Positions 7,841 through 16,997 of a stretch of 64,000 nt of DNA are shown piece by piece. The translations under genes were made by a program, and so were the position numbers. Origin of the DNA: an uncultured Acidimicrobiales bacterium (GTDB taxonomy: Bacteria > Actinomycetota > Acidimicrobiia > Acidimicrobiales > SZUA-35). The DNA is taken from NCBI GenBank assembly GCA_937922805.1, contig CALAJV010000011.1, positions 186,001 through 250,000 on the forward strand. Direction: 5' to 3'. The notes beneath the pieces were generated by a model, which was given only the letters and a program-made list of their open reading frames with translations, was not told the origin of the DNA and searched no databases. Numbering within the stretch: the first letter of the stretch is position 1; each line of letters opens with the position of its first letter.

Positions 7841-9372
7841 TTTGTGGCGCCTTTCTTAGACTGGTCAAGTTTGGACGTTCGCCAGGCCAGTAGTGCCGCG
7901 TATCCGCGCCACGGTTGCCAGCGCATTGATCGCTGCTCTAGTTCTTTCGTTGAAAGTCCTAGTGATTTCTTTAGCACCAAATCATCAGCGGGCCAGCCGT
8001 TAGGGTTGTTGAGGGCTCGCATCGCGATGTAGCCAGCGGTCCAGGGTCCGATCCCGGGCAAATCGAGGAGTTGCTGATATGTCCGGTCGGCGTCACTGGC
8101 CGGTGAAAGATCGATTCGGCCTTCAGCAACTTCGACAGCTAACGCGCCCACCGTGGTCCGGCGGCGAGAGGGAACTCCGAGATTGTCGAGCGATGTTGTC
8201 GCGATCTCGTCCGCAGTCGGGAACCCGGGTCGTAGATTCGGTACGGTCGGCCGATCGTGCTGGTTATCGACCAGGGCAATGAGTTTCCCCAGTGTTGTTC
8301 TGGCCCCAGCGACACTCACCTGCTGTCCGATGATAGCCCGGATCGCTACCTCGAACCGATCGAATGCCCCGGGCAGTCGAGGTACGAGGTTGGATTGAAG
8401 CCTGTCGGCTAGTAGCGGATCTTTGGCCAGGTGCTCGGTGACTGGTTGAAGGTCGGTGTCGATATCAGTGACTCGTCTAACCAGATAAACAAGGTCGGCT
8501 ACTCGGTCGAGTTTGTCCAGGGAGCACCGCAGGGTTATTCCGGCGTTGTCGCCACTCAGCTCGATCCATCCGCCCGGCACTCCTCGCTGGAAGGTCGAAA
8601 TATCGGGCTCACCGAGATCGGACGGCACCAGCGGAGCGGCAGGGCCGACTGCTTCAAGACCCGGAATAGCCCGGGCTCTAAAAAAGCTAAACAGTTCGCC
8701 CCATTGCGATTCACCTCGCGAGGTGAAGGTCAACACGATTTCGTTTGGGGCTTCGCCACCCCTTTGGCTTGGCTGAGACCGGAGAAGCGATGGGGGAGAA
8801 TCAAACGTCTCCTTAAACGCATCATTGAATTGCCGAATGCTGCTGAACCCGGATGCAAACGCGATGTCGGTGATGGGCAGCGACGTTTGGTCGAGCAATA
8901 TTCGAGCTGTTGTGAGTCGGCGAGTCCGAGCAAGTTGATGTGGGCCAACCCCGATGGCGGTTTGCAGTTCACGCCGCAAGTGACGTTCACTCACTCCCAA
9001 CTTGGCCGCAACTTGTTTGACGCTGAGTCGATCTAGATCTCCCTGGTCAATAAGTTGTAACGCTTTGCCCGCTAAGTCTGCTCTGCGGTTCCACTCCGGA
9101 GACGAGGGTGCCAACTCCGGTCGACACCGTCGACACGGCCTGTAACCGGCTTCACTGGCGGCGGCCGCATGATGGAAAAATTTGATGTTTGACGACTTCG
9201 GCGTACGAGCCGGACACGAAGGCCGACAAAAAATTCCAGTGGTGGTCACGCCGGTGTAGAAACGACCATCAAACCGGCTATCTCTCCGCCTCAAGGCCTG
9301 GTAACAGGCCTGGTGGTCAAGCTGGCCACTGTCGGCTGCGGTCGATATGTTCACGTCACTAGTGTGCTTCAA
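7837..9372 (-). CDS. Ada-type methyl sensor / AraC regulator fused to AlkA 3-methyladenine DNA glycosylase
   Basis: A 511-residue fusion. Residues 20-85 are the Ada zinc domain with ligands C49, C53, C80 and C83, where C49 (in FCRPSC) is the expected methyl-phosphotriester acceptor. Residues about 95-200 are an AraC-type double helix-turn-helix (LSVKQVAAKLGVSERHLRREL). Residues about 215-505 are an AlkA glycosylase with HhH motif LLDLPGIGPWTAGYIA and the catalytic aspartate region PADDLVLKK. It should sense methylated DNA, activate the adaptive response and remove 3-methylpurines. The Ada C-terminal methyltransferase half is supplied by the separate coupled gene ogt. The layout matches mycobacterial adaA/alkA-ogt. 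Confidence 0.93.
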   Translation of the reverse strand: MKHTSDVNISTAADSGQLDHQACYQALRRRDSRFDGRFYTGVTTTGIFCRPSCPARTPKSSNIKFFHHAAAASEAGYRPCRRCRPELAPSSPEWNRRADLAGKALQLIDQGDLDRLSVKQVAAKLGVSERHLRRELQTAIGVGPHQLARTRRLTTARILLDQTSLPITDIAFASGFSSIRQFNDAFKETFDSPPSLLRSQPSQRGGEAPNEIVLTFTSRGESQWGELFSFFRARAIPGLEAVGPAAPLVPSDLGEPDISTFQRGVPGGWIELSGDNAGITLRCSLDKLDRVADLVYLVRRVTDIDTDLQPVTEHLAKDPLLADRLQSNLVPRLPGAFDRFEVAIRAIIGQQVSVAGARTTLGKLIALVDNQHDRPTVPNLRPGFPTADEIATTSLDNLGVPSRRRTTVGALAVEVAEGRIDLSPASDADRTYQQLLDLPGIGPWTAGYIAMRALNNPNGWPADDLVLKKSLGLSTKELEQRSMRWQPWRGYAALLAWRTSKLDQSKKGATK

Positions 9373-9505
9373 CCAGACTCGGATTCCTAGCGGAAAACGG
9401 ACATAGCAGCACGCTCAATTTGGCCGTCAGCCCAAGCCCGTTCCGTTTGCTAAGACAAGCCAGAGCGGTACAGTGGCCTGAAAGGGCTACAAAGGTGGGT
9501 TAGTC

Positions 9506-11893
9506 ATGTACGCCAAACATTGTGATGATGGGTCCGCGGGGCGCGCTACAAGACGCGTTTTCGCAAGCGACGCCGCCGTAAGTCGGTTGGCACGGCGGAC
9601 CGCGGTTGCGGCGTCGGTGGTTGTTGTTGGAATCAGCGGTTCGGGCGGCCTAACCGCGGCGTCAGCGTATTCCTTCTCCGACAACGATGATGACAGCCAA
9701 GGGTTTAGCGATGATCTCTTCACCGGCACCGACTCCAGCAGCGGCTGGGATGCATCGCCGGACAGCGGCCTAGGCAGTGATTCGGGAACCAGTTGGGGCG
9801 GTGACTTTGATAGCGATAGCGACGGTGGTTGGGGCGGTGACTTTGATAGCGATAGCGACGGTGGTTGGGGCGGTGACTTTGACAGCGATAGCGACGGTGG
9901 TTGGGGCGGTGACTTTGACAACGACTTCGGTCGAACTGAGGAAACTAGCATCGCTAATCCAGTTGGCCATTCGGCCGACGAAGTAGAGATCGCCGTACCG
10001 GCCCGCCCCGGCACCCCGACTTTGAGCAATACGTCAGGCGACTCTGACGGTTCGAGCTCAACCGAATCGTCAAGGTTTGTCGAATCGGTCGAAGCTGAAC
10101 CCGAAGCCGACGGTGGCGTCGACGCTAATGCTCCGACGTATAGCCATAGCTACGATGAGGTTGGCATCAATGTGTTTGCTCCCGGAGCTACGATCCACGG
10201 GACCCCCGAAGATGATGTGATCGAGGTTTTCGAAAACCAATACAACCGGACAGTCGAGATCAATGACGCCACGTTCTTCGTTCACCGACAACCAGGCGAA
10301 GGGGTTACCGTCTACGCTGGCAACGGCGATGACACCGTGGTGGGTACCGAGTTCGTCGACCTAATAAGCGGCGGTCAGGGCAATGACACCATCACCGGAC
10401 TCGGCGGCGCTGACAAACTTTTCGGCGGTGAAGGAGCTGACACTATCACCGGCGACGCCGGCGACGATTTCATCGCTGGGAGTTCCGGCGACGACACCAT
10501 CTTTGGCGGTGAAGGTAGTGATTTCCTTGAGGGTAGTTTTGGAGACGACAAACTAGATGGCGGCGCTGGTGATGATCATCTCTACGGCGGTAACGGCGAC
10601 GATACCCTCACTGGTTCCGATGGCGCCGACTTTCTAAGTGGAGGCCAACACAACGACGAGCTGGTTGGCGGAGCGGGCAGAGACACGTTGTCGGGCGGAC
10701 TTGGCGACGACACTCTAAAAGGCGGCAAAGGTAACGATGTTACGGTTGGCGGGCCGGGTGTCGACACAGTTATTGACACCCGCTTCGATCGCGACCGAAT
10801 TATCACTGATGGAGGCGACAACATCGATCGAGGTCTTCTCGACAACGTCTCAACAGTAGAGTTCGACGAAAAGCTTCCGAGCGCTATCTCGATTCGTCAG
10901 AACACCCCTCCTGATGCTTACCAGCGGGTCACGTCCGATCTGGTGACATTGGCATCACTCGAATCAGGGTCGGCTCTGCTTGATCAGTTTGCTCTCAGCG
11001 ACAACGAAACGATGATTACGGCAACCCCGGCGAAGATCTCAGATTCAGTTACCAGAGCTTGGCCAGGGCAACAAAAAGAGCTCGGGCTTGAACAACCTGA
11101 AGGAAGTCCTGGTGTGGGGGTTGACGTCGAAGTGTTCCTCGGCATGACTCCCAAACCGGGGCAAGTTGGATCGCCGATCGCCACGCTGGCTCATGAACTC
11201 AACCACGCCTTCAACATGAATCAAGGAACTACCGATCCGGGCAGGTCGGTAGAGGTCGACAAAAAGGGCGATCCGGTTTTGGCTCCGAACGGAGGCGTTG
11301 TCTTCGCCAATGATTGGGAAATGCAAGCAATCGGCCTGCCATACGACAAAGACAACAACGACGACGGATTTCCCTGGACTGCGGACGAGGATTTTTCCAA
11401 GGTTGCTTGGCCCAGTGCGTTCGAGGAGAATACGCAGCCCGCCACCGAAAATTCAGTTCGGGAGGAATTGGGGCTGCCACTTCGTACCAACTACGCCGAC
11501 GGTCTCGGCCAGGCGGCCTATGACGTCGATGGCCTTCGGTATCGGCCGACTGAAGTCCAAGCGATCCCTTCAGGTATGGAATCGGTCGATTTGGACGTAG
11601 CGGCTGATGGCTCCCAGGGAGCCGCCGAGTTGCGGTCGAGCTTTAGCCAATCCGACGACAACGACACCGTCTCGACACCACCTAGCACGAGCAATGTCGA
11701 CGCAACGATCGATCCGGTCGATACGAGAGCCAGCTGCGCCGATTCCGATGGTGACGGTTGGGGATGGGACGGACAACAAAGCTGTGAGCTCCCTGCCAGC
11801 AACTCAAGTCGTCCTCGGTGTGAGCAAGGATCGCAGTCAGACTCAGACGGCGATGGCTGGGGATGGGAACGAAACCAATCTTGCCGGGTTTGA
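9506..11893 (+). CDS. Secreted RTX-repeat protein with M91-like zinc metallopeptidase domain and CBM10-like tail motifs
   Basis: 795 residues. A signal peptide with an RR n-region (residues about 25-55, ending ASA-Y) is followed by a Gly/Trp/Asp-rich segment made of a 12-residue repeat (residues 96-140). About nine RTX calcium-binding nonapeptide repeats (GGxGxDxhx style) span residues about 270-425. Residues about 470-670 hold HELNH (563-567), a downstream acidic zinc ligand region and TENSVREELGLPLRTNY, together typical of peptidase family M91 (NleD-like). The C-terminus carries two copies of DSDGDGWGW..xxSC (from residues 746 and 779), similar to CBM10-type GWGWE..SC modules. A secreted calcium-dependent protease that binds polysaccharide or cell surface is plausible. 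A good RBS (AAAGGTGGG) precedes the ATG. Confidence 0.82.
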   Translation: MYAKHCDDGSAGRATRRVFASDAAVSRLARRTAVAASVVVVGISGSGGLTAASAYSFSDNDDDSQGFSDDLFTGTDSSSGWDASPDSGLGSDSGTSWGGDFDSDSDGGWGGDFDSDSDGGWGGDFDSDSDGGWGGDFDNDFGRTEETSIANPVGHSADEVEIAVPARPGTPTLSNTSGDSDGSSSTESSRFVESVEAEPEADGGVDANAPTYSHSYDEVGINVFAPGATIHGTPEDDVIEVFENQYNRTVEINDATFFVHRQPGEGVTVYAGNGDDTVVGTEFVDLISGGQGNDTITGLGGADKLFGGEGADTITGDAGDDFIAGSSGDDTIFGGEGSDFLEGSFGDDKLDGGAGDDHLYGGNGDDTLTGSDGADFLSGGQHNDELVGGAGRDTLSGGLGDDTLKGGKGNDVTVGGPGVDTVIDTRFDRDRIITDGGDNIDRGLLDNVSTVEFDEKLPSAISIRQNTPPDAYQRVTSDLVTLASLESGSALLDQFALSDNETMITATPAKISDSVTRAWPGQQKELGLEQPEGSPGVGVDVEVFLGMTPKPGQVGSPIATLAHELNHAFNMNQGTTDPGRSVEVDKKGDPVLAPNGGVVFANDWEMQAIGLPYDKDNNDDGFPWTADEDFSKVAWPSAFEENTQPATENSVREELGLPLRTNYADGLGQAAYDVDGLRYRPTEVQAIPSGMESVDLDVAADGSQGAAELRSSFSQSDDNDTVSTPPSTSNVDATIDPVDTRASCADSDGDGWGWDGQQSCELPASNSSRPRCEQGSQSDSDGDGWGWERNQSCRV
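9793..9920 (+). repeat. 36-bp in-frame tandem repeat inside the RTX gene
   Basis: Three full copies of a 36-base unit start at 9793, 9829 and 9865, with a partial fourth at 9901. Copies one and two are identical and the third differs by a single silent change (GAT to GAC). The unit encodes WGGDFDSDSDGG. The near identity points to recent expansion by slippage or recombination, so copy number may vary between strains. Confidence 0.95.
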
Positions 11894-11919
11894 TCCCTTC
11901 CTGAGAGAGGCTCCGGCCA

Positions 11920-12900
11920 CTAGCCTTGGTCAGCGGTAAGGACGGTCTTGCCCCGGGCATGGCCGCGACCCTGATGGTTCAACGCCTCTACTATTTCGCT
12001 GAACGGTAAGACCTGTTCAACTACTGGTCGAACGTTACCGTTTTCGACCAAGGCAGCTAATTCGGCTAAGTCAGTTGGGCTGATCTTGGCCGCGAACGGT
12101 GTAACCGGTGACCCGGGAGCAAGGGAACTCACCGCTGCTCTAAGGAGGTGCGGTAGCGGCCCCAACTTGGGCCCGCCTGGCATACCGGTAGCGACAACCA
12201 GCGTTCCCGTTTCGGTCAGAACTCGCCGAAACTCTGTGTTCGAATGGTTGCCAATGAGGTCGATGATGACGTCGAAGCGTTTGTCGCCTTGAGTGAAGTT
12301 GGTCGTGGTGTAGTTGATCACGGGGTCGGCGCCAATTGATGCCACCAGTTTGGTGGCATCAGTACTGCAAACGCCGGTCACCTGAGCACCAAGGGCACGA
12401 GCGATTTGAACGGCAAAGGTTCCTACGCCGCCGGAGGCTCCATTAATCAACACTTGGTCGCCGGATTTAGTCTTGGCGGCCCGCACAGCTTGGAACGCTG
12501 CTGTTCCTGCTAGTGGAAGGGTGGCTGCGTCGGTGAACGAAACTGTCTCTGGCTTGGCTGTAAGTTTGTCATCGCCAGCAACCACGAGTTCGGCGAAGGT
12601 GCCAGAGGGCAGCTCGGCGAGGATTTCGTCTCCCACCGACCACGAAGTAACAGCGGGGCCGACTGCCTCTATCACGCCAGCCACATCCCGCCCGCCGATC
12701 TTGTTCCGCGGGCTGCGTAGACCAAAAGCGAGCCGTAGGACGTATGGCAGGCCGACCAAAACCATCCAATCGGCCGCGTTAACCGACGACGCTTTGACTC
12801 GAACAACGACTTGGTTTTTCTTGGGAACCGGTGGTGGGATGTCGACAATCTTGACCACGTCGTCGGGCCTACCGTATCGCCGCTGTTCTACCGCCCACAT
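11920..12900 (-). CDS. Quinone-oxidoreductase-like NADP-dependent MDR family protein
   Basis: A 326-residue medium-chain dehydrogenase/reductase. The N-terminal GroES-like domain (residues 1-115) has SSVNAADWMV and no catalytic zinc cysteine. The Rossmann domain has INGASGGVGTFAVQIA, the pattern of the zinc-independent quinone oxidoreductase branch. It likely reduces quinones or enones with NADPH. It follows a lipoprotein gene by 26 bases on the same strand, so the two may be co-transcribed without an obvious functional link. Confidence 0.88.
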   Translation of the reverse strand: MWAVEQRRYGRPDDVVKIVDIPPPVPKKNQVVVRVKASSVNAADWMVLVGLPYVLRLAFGLRSPRNKIGGRDVAGVIEAVGPAVTSWSVGDEILAELPSGTFAELVVAGDDKLTAKPETVSFTDAATLPLAGTAAFQAVRAAKTKSGDQVLINGASGGVGTFAVQIARALGAQVTGVCSTDATKLVASIGADPVINYTTTNFTQGDKRFDVIIDLIGNHSNTEFRRVLTETGTLVVATGMPGGPKLGPLPHLLRAAVSSLAPGSPVTPFAAKISPTDLAELAALVENGNVRPVVEQVLPFSEIVEALNHQGRGHARGKTVLTADQG

Positions 12901-12926
12901 AGCCGCTCCTCGGTCGGGTTTTCGTT

Positions 12927-13502
12927 TTACCGTGGCTCGTCGGCGACGACCAAGTTGAACTGTCGGGCTTCGACATCACTAATGGTTAGTGAGACGTCGA
13001 ACACCGAGGATGTTTGAGGATCCAGCAGAGCACAAACCAGCTGTTGGTTGTCGCCGAGAACAACAGAGTCGCTGCCACAATCGATCGCTTCGCTGGACAG
13101 AGCCGAGCCGACAGTCTCGTTCAACGCGGTGACTGCCGCCTCTTCAAAGCTTGGCAAGGCCTCAGCTCTAATGACGTTTCTCGTAGTGAGCTCGATTTTC
13201 CCTTCAGGGTTGACCAAACCGTCTACTACTACGTTTTGTTGGTCGTCGGTCGTGGCGGTGCACTCGAACGTGGCTCCAATGGCGACGCCAGTTAGGTCGG
13301 GACATATCCCAGCCAAGGTTCCAACGCCAGCCTTGTCGGCGACCGGACCTGCAATCATCTCTTCCGATGCTCGACGTGGGGTTAACGCTTCCTCAGTGGC
13401 CGAACCATTGCACCCCACAGCTAGCAATCCGAGAAGGATCCCAAAGCTAGCCATGGCGATCCGGCGCATCGGCGCTGAACGTCTGTGGAGTAGGAAAGCC
13501 AT
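12927..13502 (-). CDS. DUF4333-type secreted lipoprotein
   Basis: A small lipoprotein of about 191 residues. The signal sequence MASFGILLGLLAVGC ends in a lipobox with the lipidated cysteine. A first domain shows the DUF4333 pattern (ICPDLTGVAIGATFECTATTDD), and a second weaker copy may follow (IDCGSDSVVLGDNQQLVCALLD). The start is unclear: the frame opens at 13535, and ATGs at 13502 and 13469 also work; 13469 would give the most typical 20-residue signal. I see no strong ribosome site for any of them. Function unknown; it should be anchored on the outer face of the membrane. Confidence 0.75.
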   Translation of the reverse strand: MAFLLHRRSAPMRRIAMASFGILLGLLAVGCNGSATEEALTPRRASEEMIAGPVADKAGVGTLAGICPDLTGVAIGATFECTATTDDQQNVVVDGLVNPEGKIELTTRNVIRAEALPSFEEAAVTALNETVGSALSSEAIDCGSDSVVLGDNQQLVCALLDPQTSSVFDVSLTISDVEARQFNLVVADEPR

Positions 13503-13611
13503 GGTTGTCAGAATACTTCCTTTCTGGCGGCTCATCGCGGACTATATAGGCGTTGCTCTGCTTCTGGTTGGCGCATCCGCTTAGGCCAGCTCCTCGGCTA
13601 CGGTAGCTGCC

Positions 13612-14532
13612 ATGAGCACACCTGAGGGTTGGTACCCAGATCCAGCCGGTTCAGCCGGCCACGAACGCTATTGGAACGGTTCACAGTGGACCGAGGAGCT
13701 TCGACCTGTCGGAGCCGAAGCCGAGCCGCCCCCGCCGCCCCCGGCTGCGCCCCCATCAGCACCGGCCGGAACTTCGTCTCCGCCTCCGCCGGCTCCAGCG
13801 GGAGCTGTTCCACCCCAGCCAGACCAACCCAGTCCAGCGCCCCAGGCCGCCGATTCTGGTCAGCTAAGCGCAGACCTGTTCACCGACAAAAAGTTCGCTG
13901 AAGTCGGGTCTTCGGAACGAGTGGCGAAACAAAACGGTCGGATGCTAAAGGTAACTCTGGGCGCTGACATTTTGGCTCGACAAGGTTCGATGGTGGCGTA
14001 CCAAGGCCAAGTCGACTTCGCATTTGAAGGATCAGGTGCCGCTAAGTTTGTAAAGAAAGCGTTGACCGGTGAAGGCGTTCCGCTGATGCGCTGCTCAGGC
14101 CAAGGCGAGATCTTTTTGGCCAATACCGCTTTCAAGGTTCACATTATTCATCTGAACGGCGCTGGGCTGACGGTCAACGGTTCAAATATTTTGGCCTTTG
14201 AACCTTCGCTCAATTGGGAAATTGAGCGAATCAAAGGAGCTGCCATGATGGCTGGCGGGCTATTCAATACCCGTCTTGAAGGCCATGGCTGGGTGGCTAT
14301 CACGACCGACGGCGATCCGGTTGTCCTTCAAACAAATCAGCCGACGTTCGCCGACACCGACGCCGCAGTGGCCTGGAGCTCCTCGTTGACCACGACGCTA
14401 AACCGCTCGGCGAAAGCGGGAGCCTTAATCGGAAGAGGCTCCGGCGAAGCGGTTCAACTGAGTTTTGCCGGATCGGGTTTCGTTATTGTCCAGCCATCTG
14501 AGGGAGGGGTAGTCCCCCCTCATAGTCACTAG
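13612..14532 (+). CDS. DUF2510-AIM24 domain protein
   Basis: 306 residues. Residues 3-30 form a DUF2510 domain (GWYPDPAG and RYWNGSQWTEE), common in actinobacterial envelope proteins. A Pro/Ala-rich linker runs to about residue 80. The rest is an AIM24/TIGR00266 beta-structure domain (MLKVTLGADILARQGSMVAYQG, and LTVNGSNILAFEPSLNWEI). No signal peptide or membrane segment is visible. AIM24 is named from a yeast mitochondrial protein; the bacterial role is not established. It converges on the RNB nuclease gene with no gap between stops. Confidence 0.88.
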   Translation: MSTPEGWYPDPAGSAGHERYWNGSQWTEELRPVGAEAEPPPPPPAAPPSAPAGTSSPPPPAPAGAVPPQPDQPSPAPQAADSGQLSADLFTDKKFAEVGSSERVAKQNGRMLKVTLGADILARQGSMVAYQGQVDFAFEGSGAAKFVKKALTGEGVPLMRCSGQGEIFLANTAFKVHIIHLNGAGLTVNGSNILAFEPSLNWEIERIKGAAMMAGGLFNTRLEGHGWVAITTDGDPVVLQTNQPTFADTDAAVAWSSSLTTTLNRSAKAGALIGRGSGEAVQLSFAGSGFVIVQPSEGGVVPPHSH

Positions 14533-15963
14533 TTAGTCAGATCCCGAATCAGAATCAGTGATCGTGAACTGAACTCGACGTTCGTCTAAATTAACGGCGT
14601 CTACTTGTAGCTCGACTTCTTCGGCCAGAAGGCGGTCTTTTTTGGAGATGGACGAAACCACGGCCGGATCGGCAATCTGCACCACTGCTTTGTCTTTCCG
14701 GTCGTGAATGTTCACTACCAGCCCTCGGAACCGCTCGCCAACGCGACTTTCCAGAACCAGTGCTTCCGCTAAGTCGAGCATTGCTCGTTCAAGCGAAGAT
14801 TCTCGTTGGCGGGCCTGGCCCATGAGAGACGGAAGTTCATCCAAGGCCTCAACCGCCCAGGACGGTGGCTTCTGGTCAGCGTAGAGAGCCAACAGAATTT
14901 CGTTTCCGAACCGATCGACTAAACGCCGTAGCGGCGCGGTGACGTGAGAGTACACCGAAGCTATAGCTCCGTGCTCGGCGTTGGACGGTGTTTCGGAAGA
15001 GAAGCCAAGATAGCCCGCACCCCGAAACACTCTCGTCGATTGCAACAGAAAGGTATTGGTCGCTGCGTTACCCTGCGTCAGGCTGCGAACAAAGTCTGGG
15101 TATTCCACGTTGTTGTCCCAGTCGAGACCAAGAAACTTTGCAGTTTTTCGCAATTGGCGAAGATCGTCGCGTCGAGGCGGCGGAAGTGTTCGCAGGATCC
15201 CGACTCCAGCATCGCTCATAGTTTGTCCGGCCACGATCCCGGTCAGCAAAGAGATTTGGGCGTTCCAATTCTCTACTGGGATACTGTGGTCGAAGGCTAA
15301 GTTGTAGCCAGTTGGAGTTTCGACAACTTCTTGAGCCGGCAAGTTGAGGCTGACACCGCCTCGATCGATTTCTTGTTGCTGGCGAAGTTTTCCGATCTCG
15401 GCTAGCAGCAAGAGAGGTTCATCAACGCCTGAATCGATTCGATCTTGGGCCTGCTGGTACGAGATAGCTTCTCGAACTTGAACGGTTGCTCTCTCGAGCC
15501 GCCAGTCGGTAGGCAGCCCGGTGTCGTCAAGGTCTATCGTCCAAAGCAAACTTGGCTTGTCGCTGCCAGGCAGCAAGCTGGCTCGATCTTCGCTGATCAC
15601 CGGGGGGTGCAACGGCGTTCGCATATCTGGGCTGTAGAGCGTTGCTCCCCGTTTTCTGGCTTCAGCATCAAGAGCAGATCCAGGGCGGACGAAGGCTCCA
15701 GCATCAGCGATCGCATAAAACACACGGAAGCCTGAACCGTTTCGTTCGGCTGCGAACGCTTGATCGAGATCGGTTGCGCCCGGTGGATCGATTGCGACAA
15801 AGTGAAGATGGGTCGCATCGACCCTGGTTGTTGGCTCCGCGAACGACTCCTCGGCTTCGGCCAGAACGTTCTCGGGAAACTCGTTTGGCACATCTAACTC
15901 AGCCCGGACTTGGGCGAAACCTTCTAGAAACGACTTTGGAGTTCGGACTACGGCGAGTGGCAT
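14533..15963 (-). CDS. RNB-domain ribonuclease (RNase II/R family)
   Basis: 476 residues centred on an RNB catalytic domain: FVAIDPPGATDLDQAFAAE holds the metal-binding aspartates, and TAPLRRLVDRFGNEILLAL is the conserved C-terminal RNB segment. It lacks the usual N-terminal cold-shock domains and has only a short C-terminal beta region, so it is shorter than RNase II or R (650-800 residues) and fits the compact actinobacterial type. It should degrade RNA 3' to 5'. It lies 6 bases after panB in a minus-strand operon. Confidence 0.9.
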   Translation of the reverse strand: MPLAVVRTPKSFLEGFAQVRAELDVPNEFPENVLAEAEESFAEPTTRVDATHLHFVAIDPPGATDLDQAFAAERNGSGFRVFYAIADAGAFVRPGSALDAEARKRGATLYSPDMRTPLHPPVISEDRASLLPGSDKPSLLWTIDLDDTGLPTDWRLERATVQVREAISYQQAQDRIDSGVDEPLLLLAEIGKLRQQQEIDRGGVSLNLPAQEVVETPTGYNLAFDHSIPVENWNAQISLLTGIVAGQTMSDAGVGILRTLPPPRRDDLRQLRKTAKFLGLDWDNNVEYPDFVRSLTQGNAATNTFLLQSTRVFRGAGYLGFSSETPSNAEHGAIASVYSHVTAPLRRLVDRFGNEILLALYADQKPPSWAVEALDELPSLMGQARQRESSLERAMLDLAEALVLESRVGERFRGLVVNIHDRKDKAVVQIADPAVVSSISKKDRLLAEEVELQVDAVNLDERRVQFTITDSDSGSD

Positions 15964-15969
15964 AATGCC

Positions 15970-16884
15970 TTACCTGTTTCGTTCGTTGTTCGGTGAGACG
16001 GAGGCCGAATCGTTTTCGGAACGTTCGCCCGGAGCGGTACTGCCGTACAGTCCTAGAGCGTCGGCCAGGTCATCTTTGATTAGGTACATTTCGTTTTCAG
16101 CTGGAAAGGCGCCGGTGCGAACGTCCTGAGCGTAGCTGGAAAGAGCGGCCACCTGATCTTCATAGGCCGTTCCATACCTTCTCACGAATCGAGGTTTGAA
16201 CCGGTTCTCGAGGCCGATGATGTCATGATAAACGAGAACCTGGCCGTCGGTGTCGGCCCCAGCTCCGATACCAATTGTTGGAATATCGACCGCGTCTGTA
16301 ATCATTTTGCCAACGGCGTTCGGTACGCCTTCAATAACCAAGGCAAAGCAGCCGCAGGCCTCAAGCTGTTTAGCTTCGTCGATCAAATCGTGCACTGCCT
16401 CGGCCTGGCGTCCTTGAATTTTGAAGCCGCCCATCACGTTTGATGACTGAGGCGTGAGTCCAATGTGGGCCATGACCGGAATTTCTGCGTTCAGGATGGC
16501 TTCGATCATCGGGATCCGTTTCGCACCGCCCTCCATTTTGACGCATTTGGCTCCCGCTCGTATGAGCGATGCCGCATTCGTGACCGTGTCTTCGACAGAA
16601 ACGTGGAAGCTCATCCACGGCATGTCGCCAACTACTACCGCAGAGGGTTTCGTACGGGCCACAGCCGCAGTGTGGTACGCCATTTCTTCAATGGTCACGT
16701 GAAGGGTGTCGTCGTAGCCTGCGACCACCATGGCAACTGAATCGCCGACCAGGATAAGGTCTACATCGGCATCGGTGGCGACCCGCGCTGACGGGGCATC
16801 ATAGGCGGTCACCATTACTAAGGATTGCCCACCATGACGACGCTTAGTCGCCCTGATGGAAGGCACCGTCCGTAATTCTGTCAT
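15970..16884 (-). CDS. panB: 3-methyl-2-oxobutanoate hydroxymethyltransferase
   Basis: A 304-residue PanB. The conserved segments are present: LVMVTAYDAPSARVATDADVD near the start, GDSVAMVVAGYDDTLHVTIEEM, VKMEGGAKR, AHIGLTPQS and GIGAGADTDGQVLVYHD. It transfers a hydroxymethyl group from methylene-tetrahydrofolate to 2-oxoisovalerate to give ketopantoate, the first step to pantothenate and CoA. panC lies 113 bases upstream on the same strand. The last 25 residues are Ser/Asn/Arg-rich and not conserved. Confidence 0.96.
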   Translation of the reverse strand: MTELRTVPSIRATKRRHGGQSLVMVTAYDAPSARVATDADVDLILVGDSVAMVVAGYDDTLHVTIEEMAYHTAAVARTKPSAVVVGDMPWMSFHVSVEDTVTNAASLIRAGAKCVKMEGGAKRIPMIEAILNAEIPVMAHIGLTPQSSNVMGGFKIQGRQAEAVHDLIDEAKQLEACGCFALVIEGVPNAVGKMITDAVDIPTIGIGAGADTDGQVLVYHDIIGLENRFKPRFVRRYGTAYEDQVAALSSYAQDVRTGAFPAENEMYLIKDDLADALGLYGSTAPGERSENDSASVSPNNERNR

Positions 16885-16997
16885 CTAGGCTCCTTCGGCA
16901 TTTTACCAACGTCGTTAAACTCGAACGGGGCGACCGTAATGCGCCGCCGATTAACCAGCTGCATCAACAAGCTATTATCGAAGCGTATTGAGTGAGT

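Noticed and set aside
9793..9920. Short direct repeats resembling a CRISPR array
   Set aside because: The repeats are in frame inside a coding gene and adjoin without spacers, so this is an internal protein repeat.
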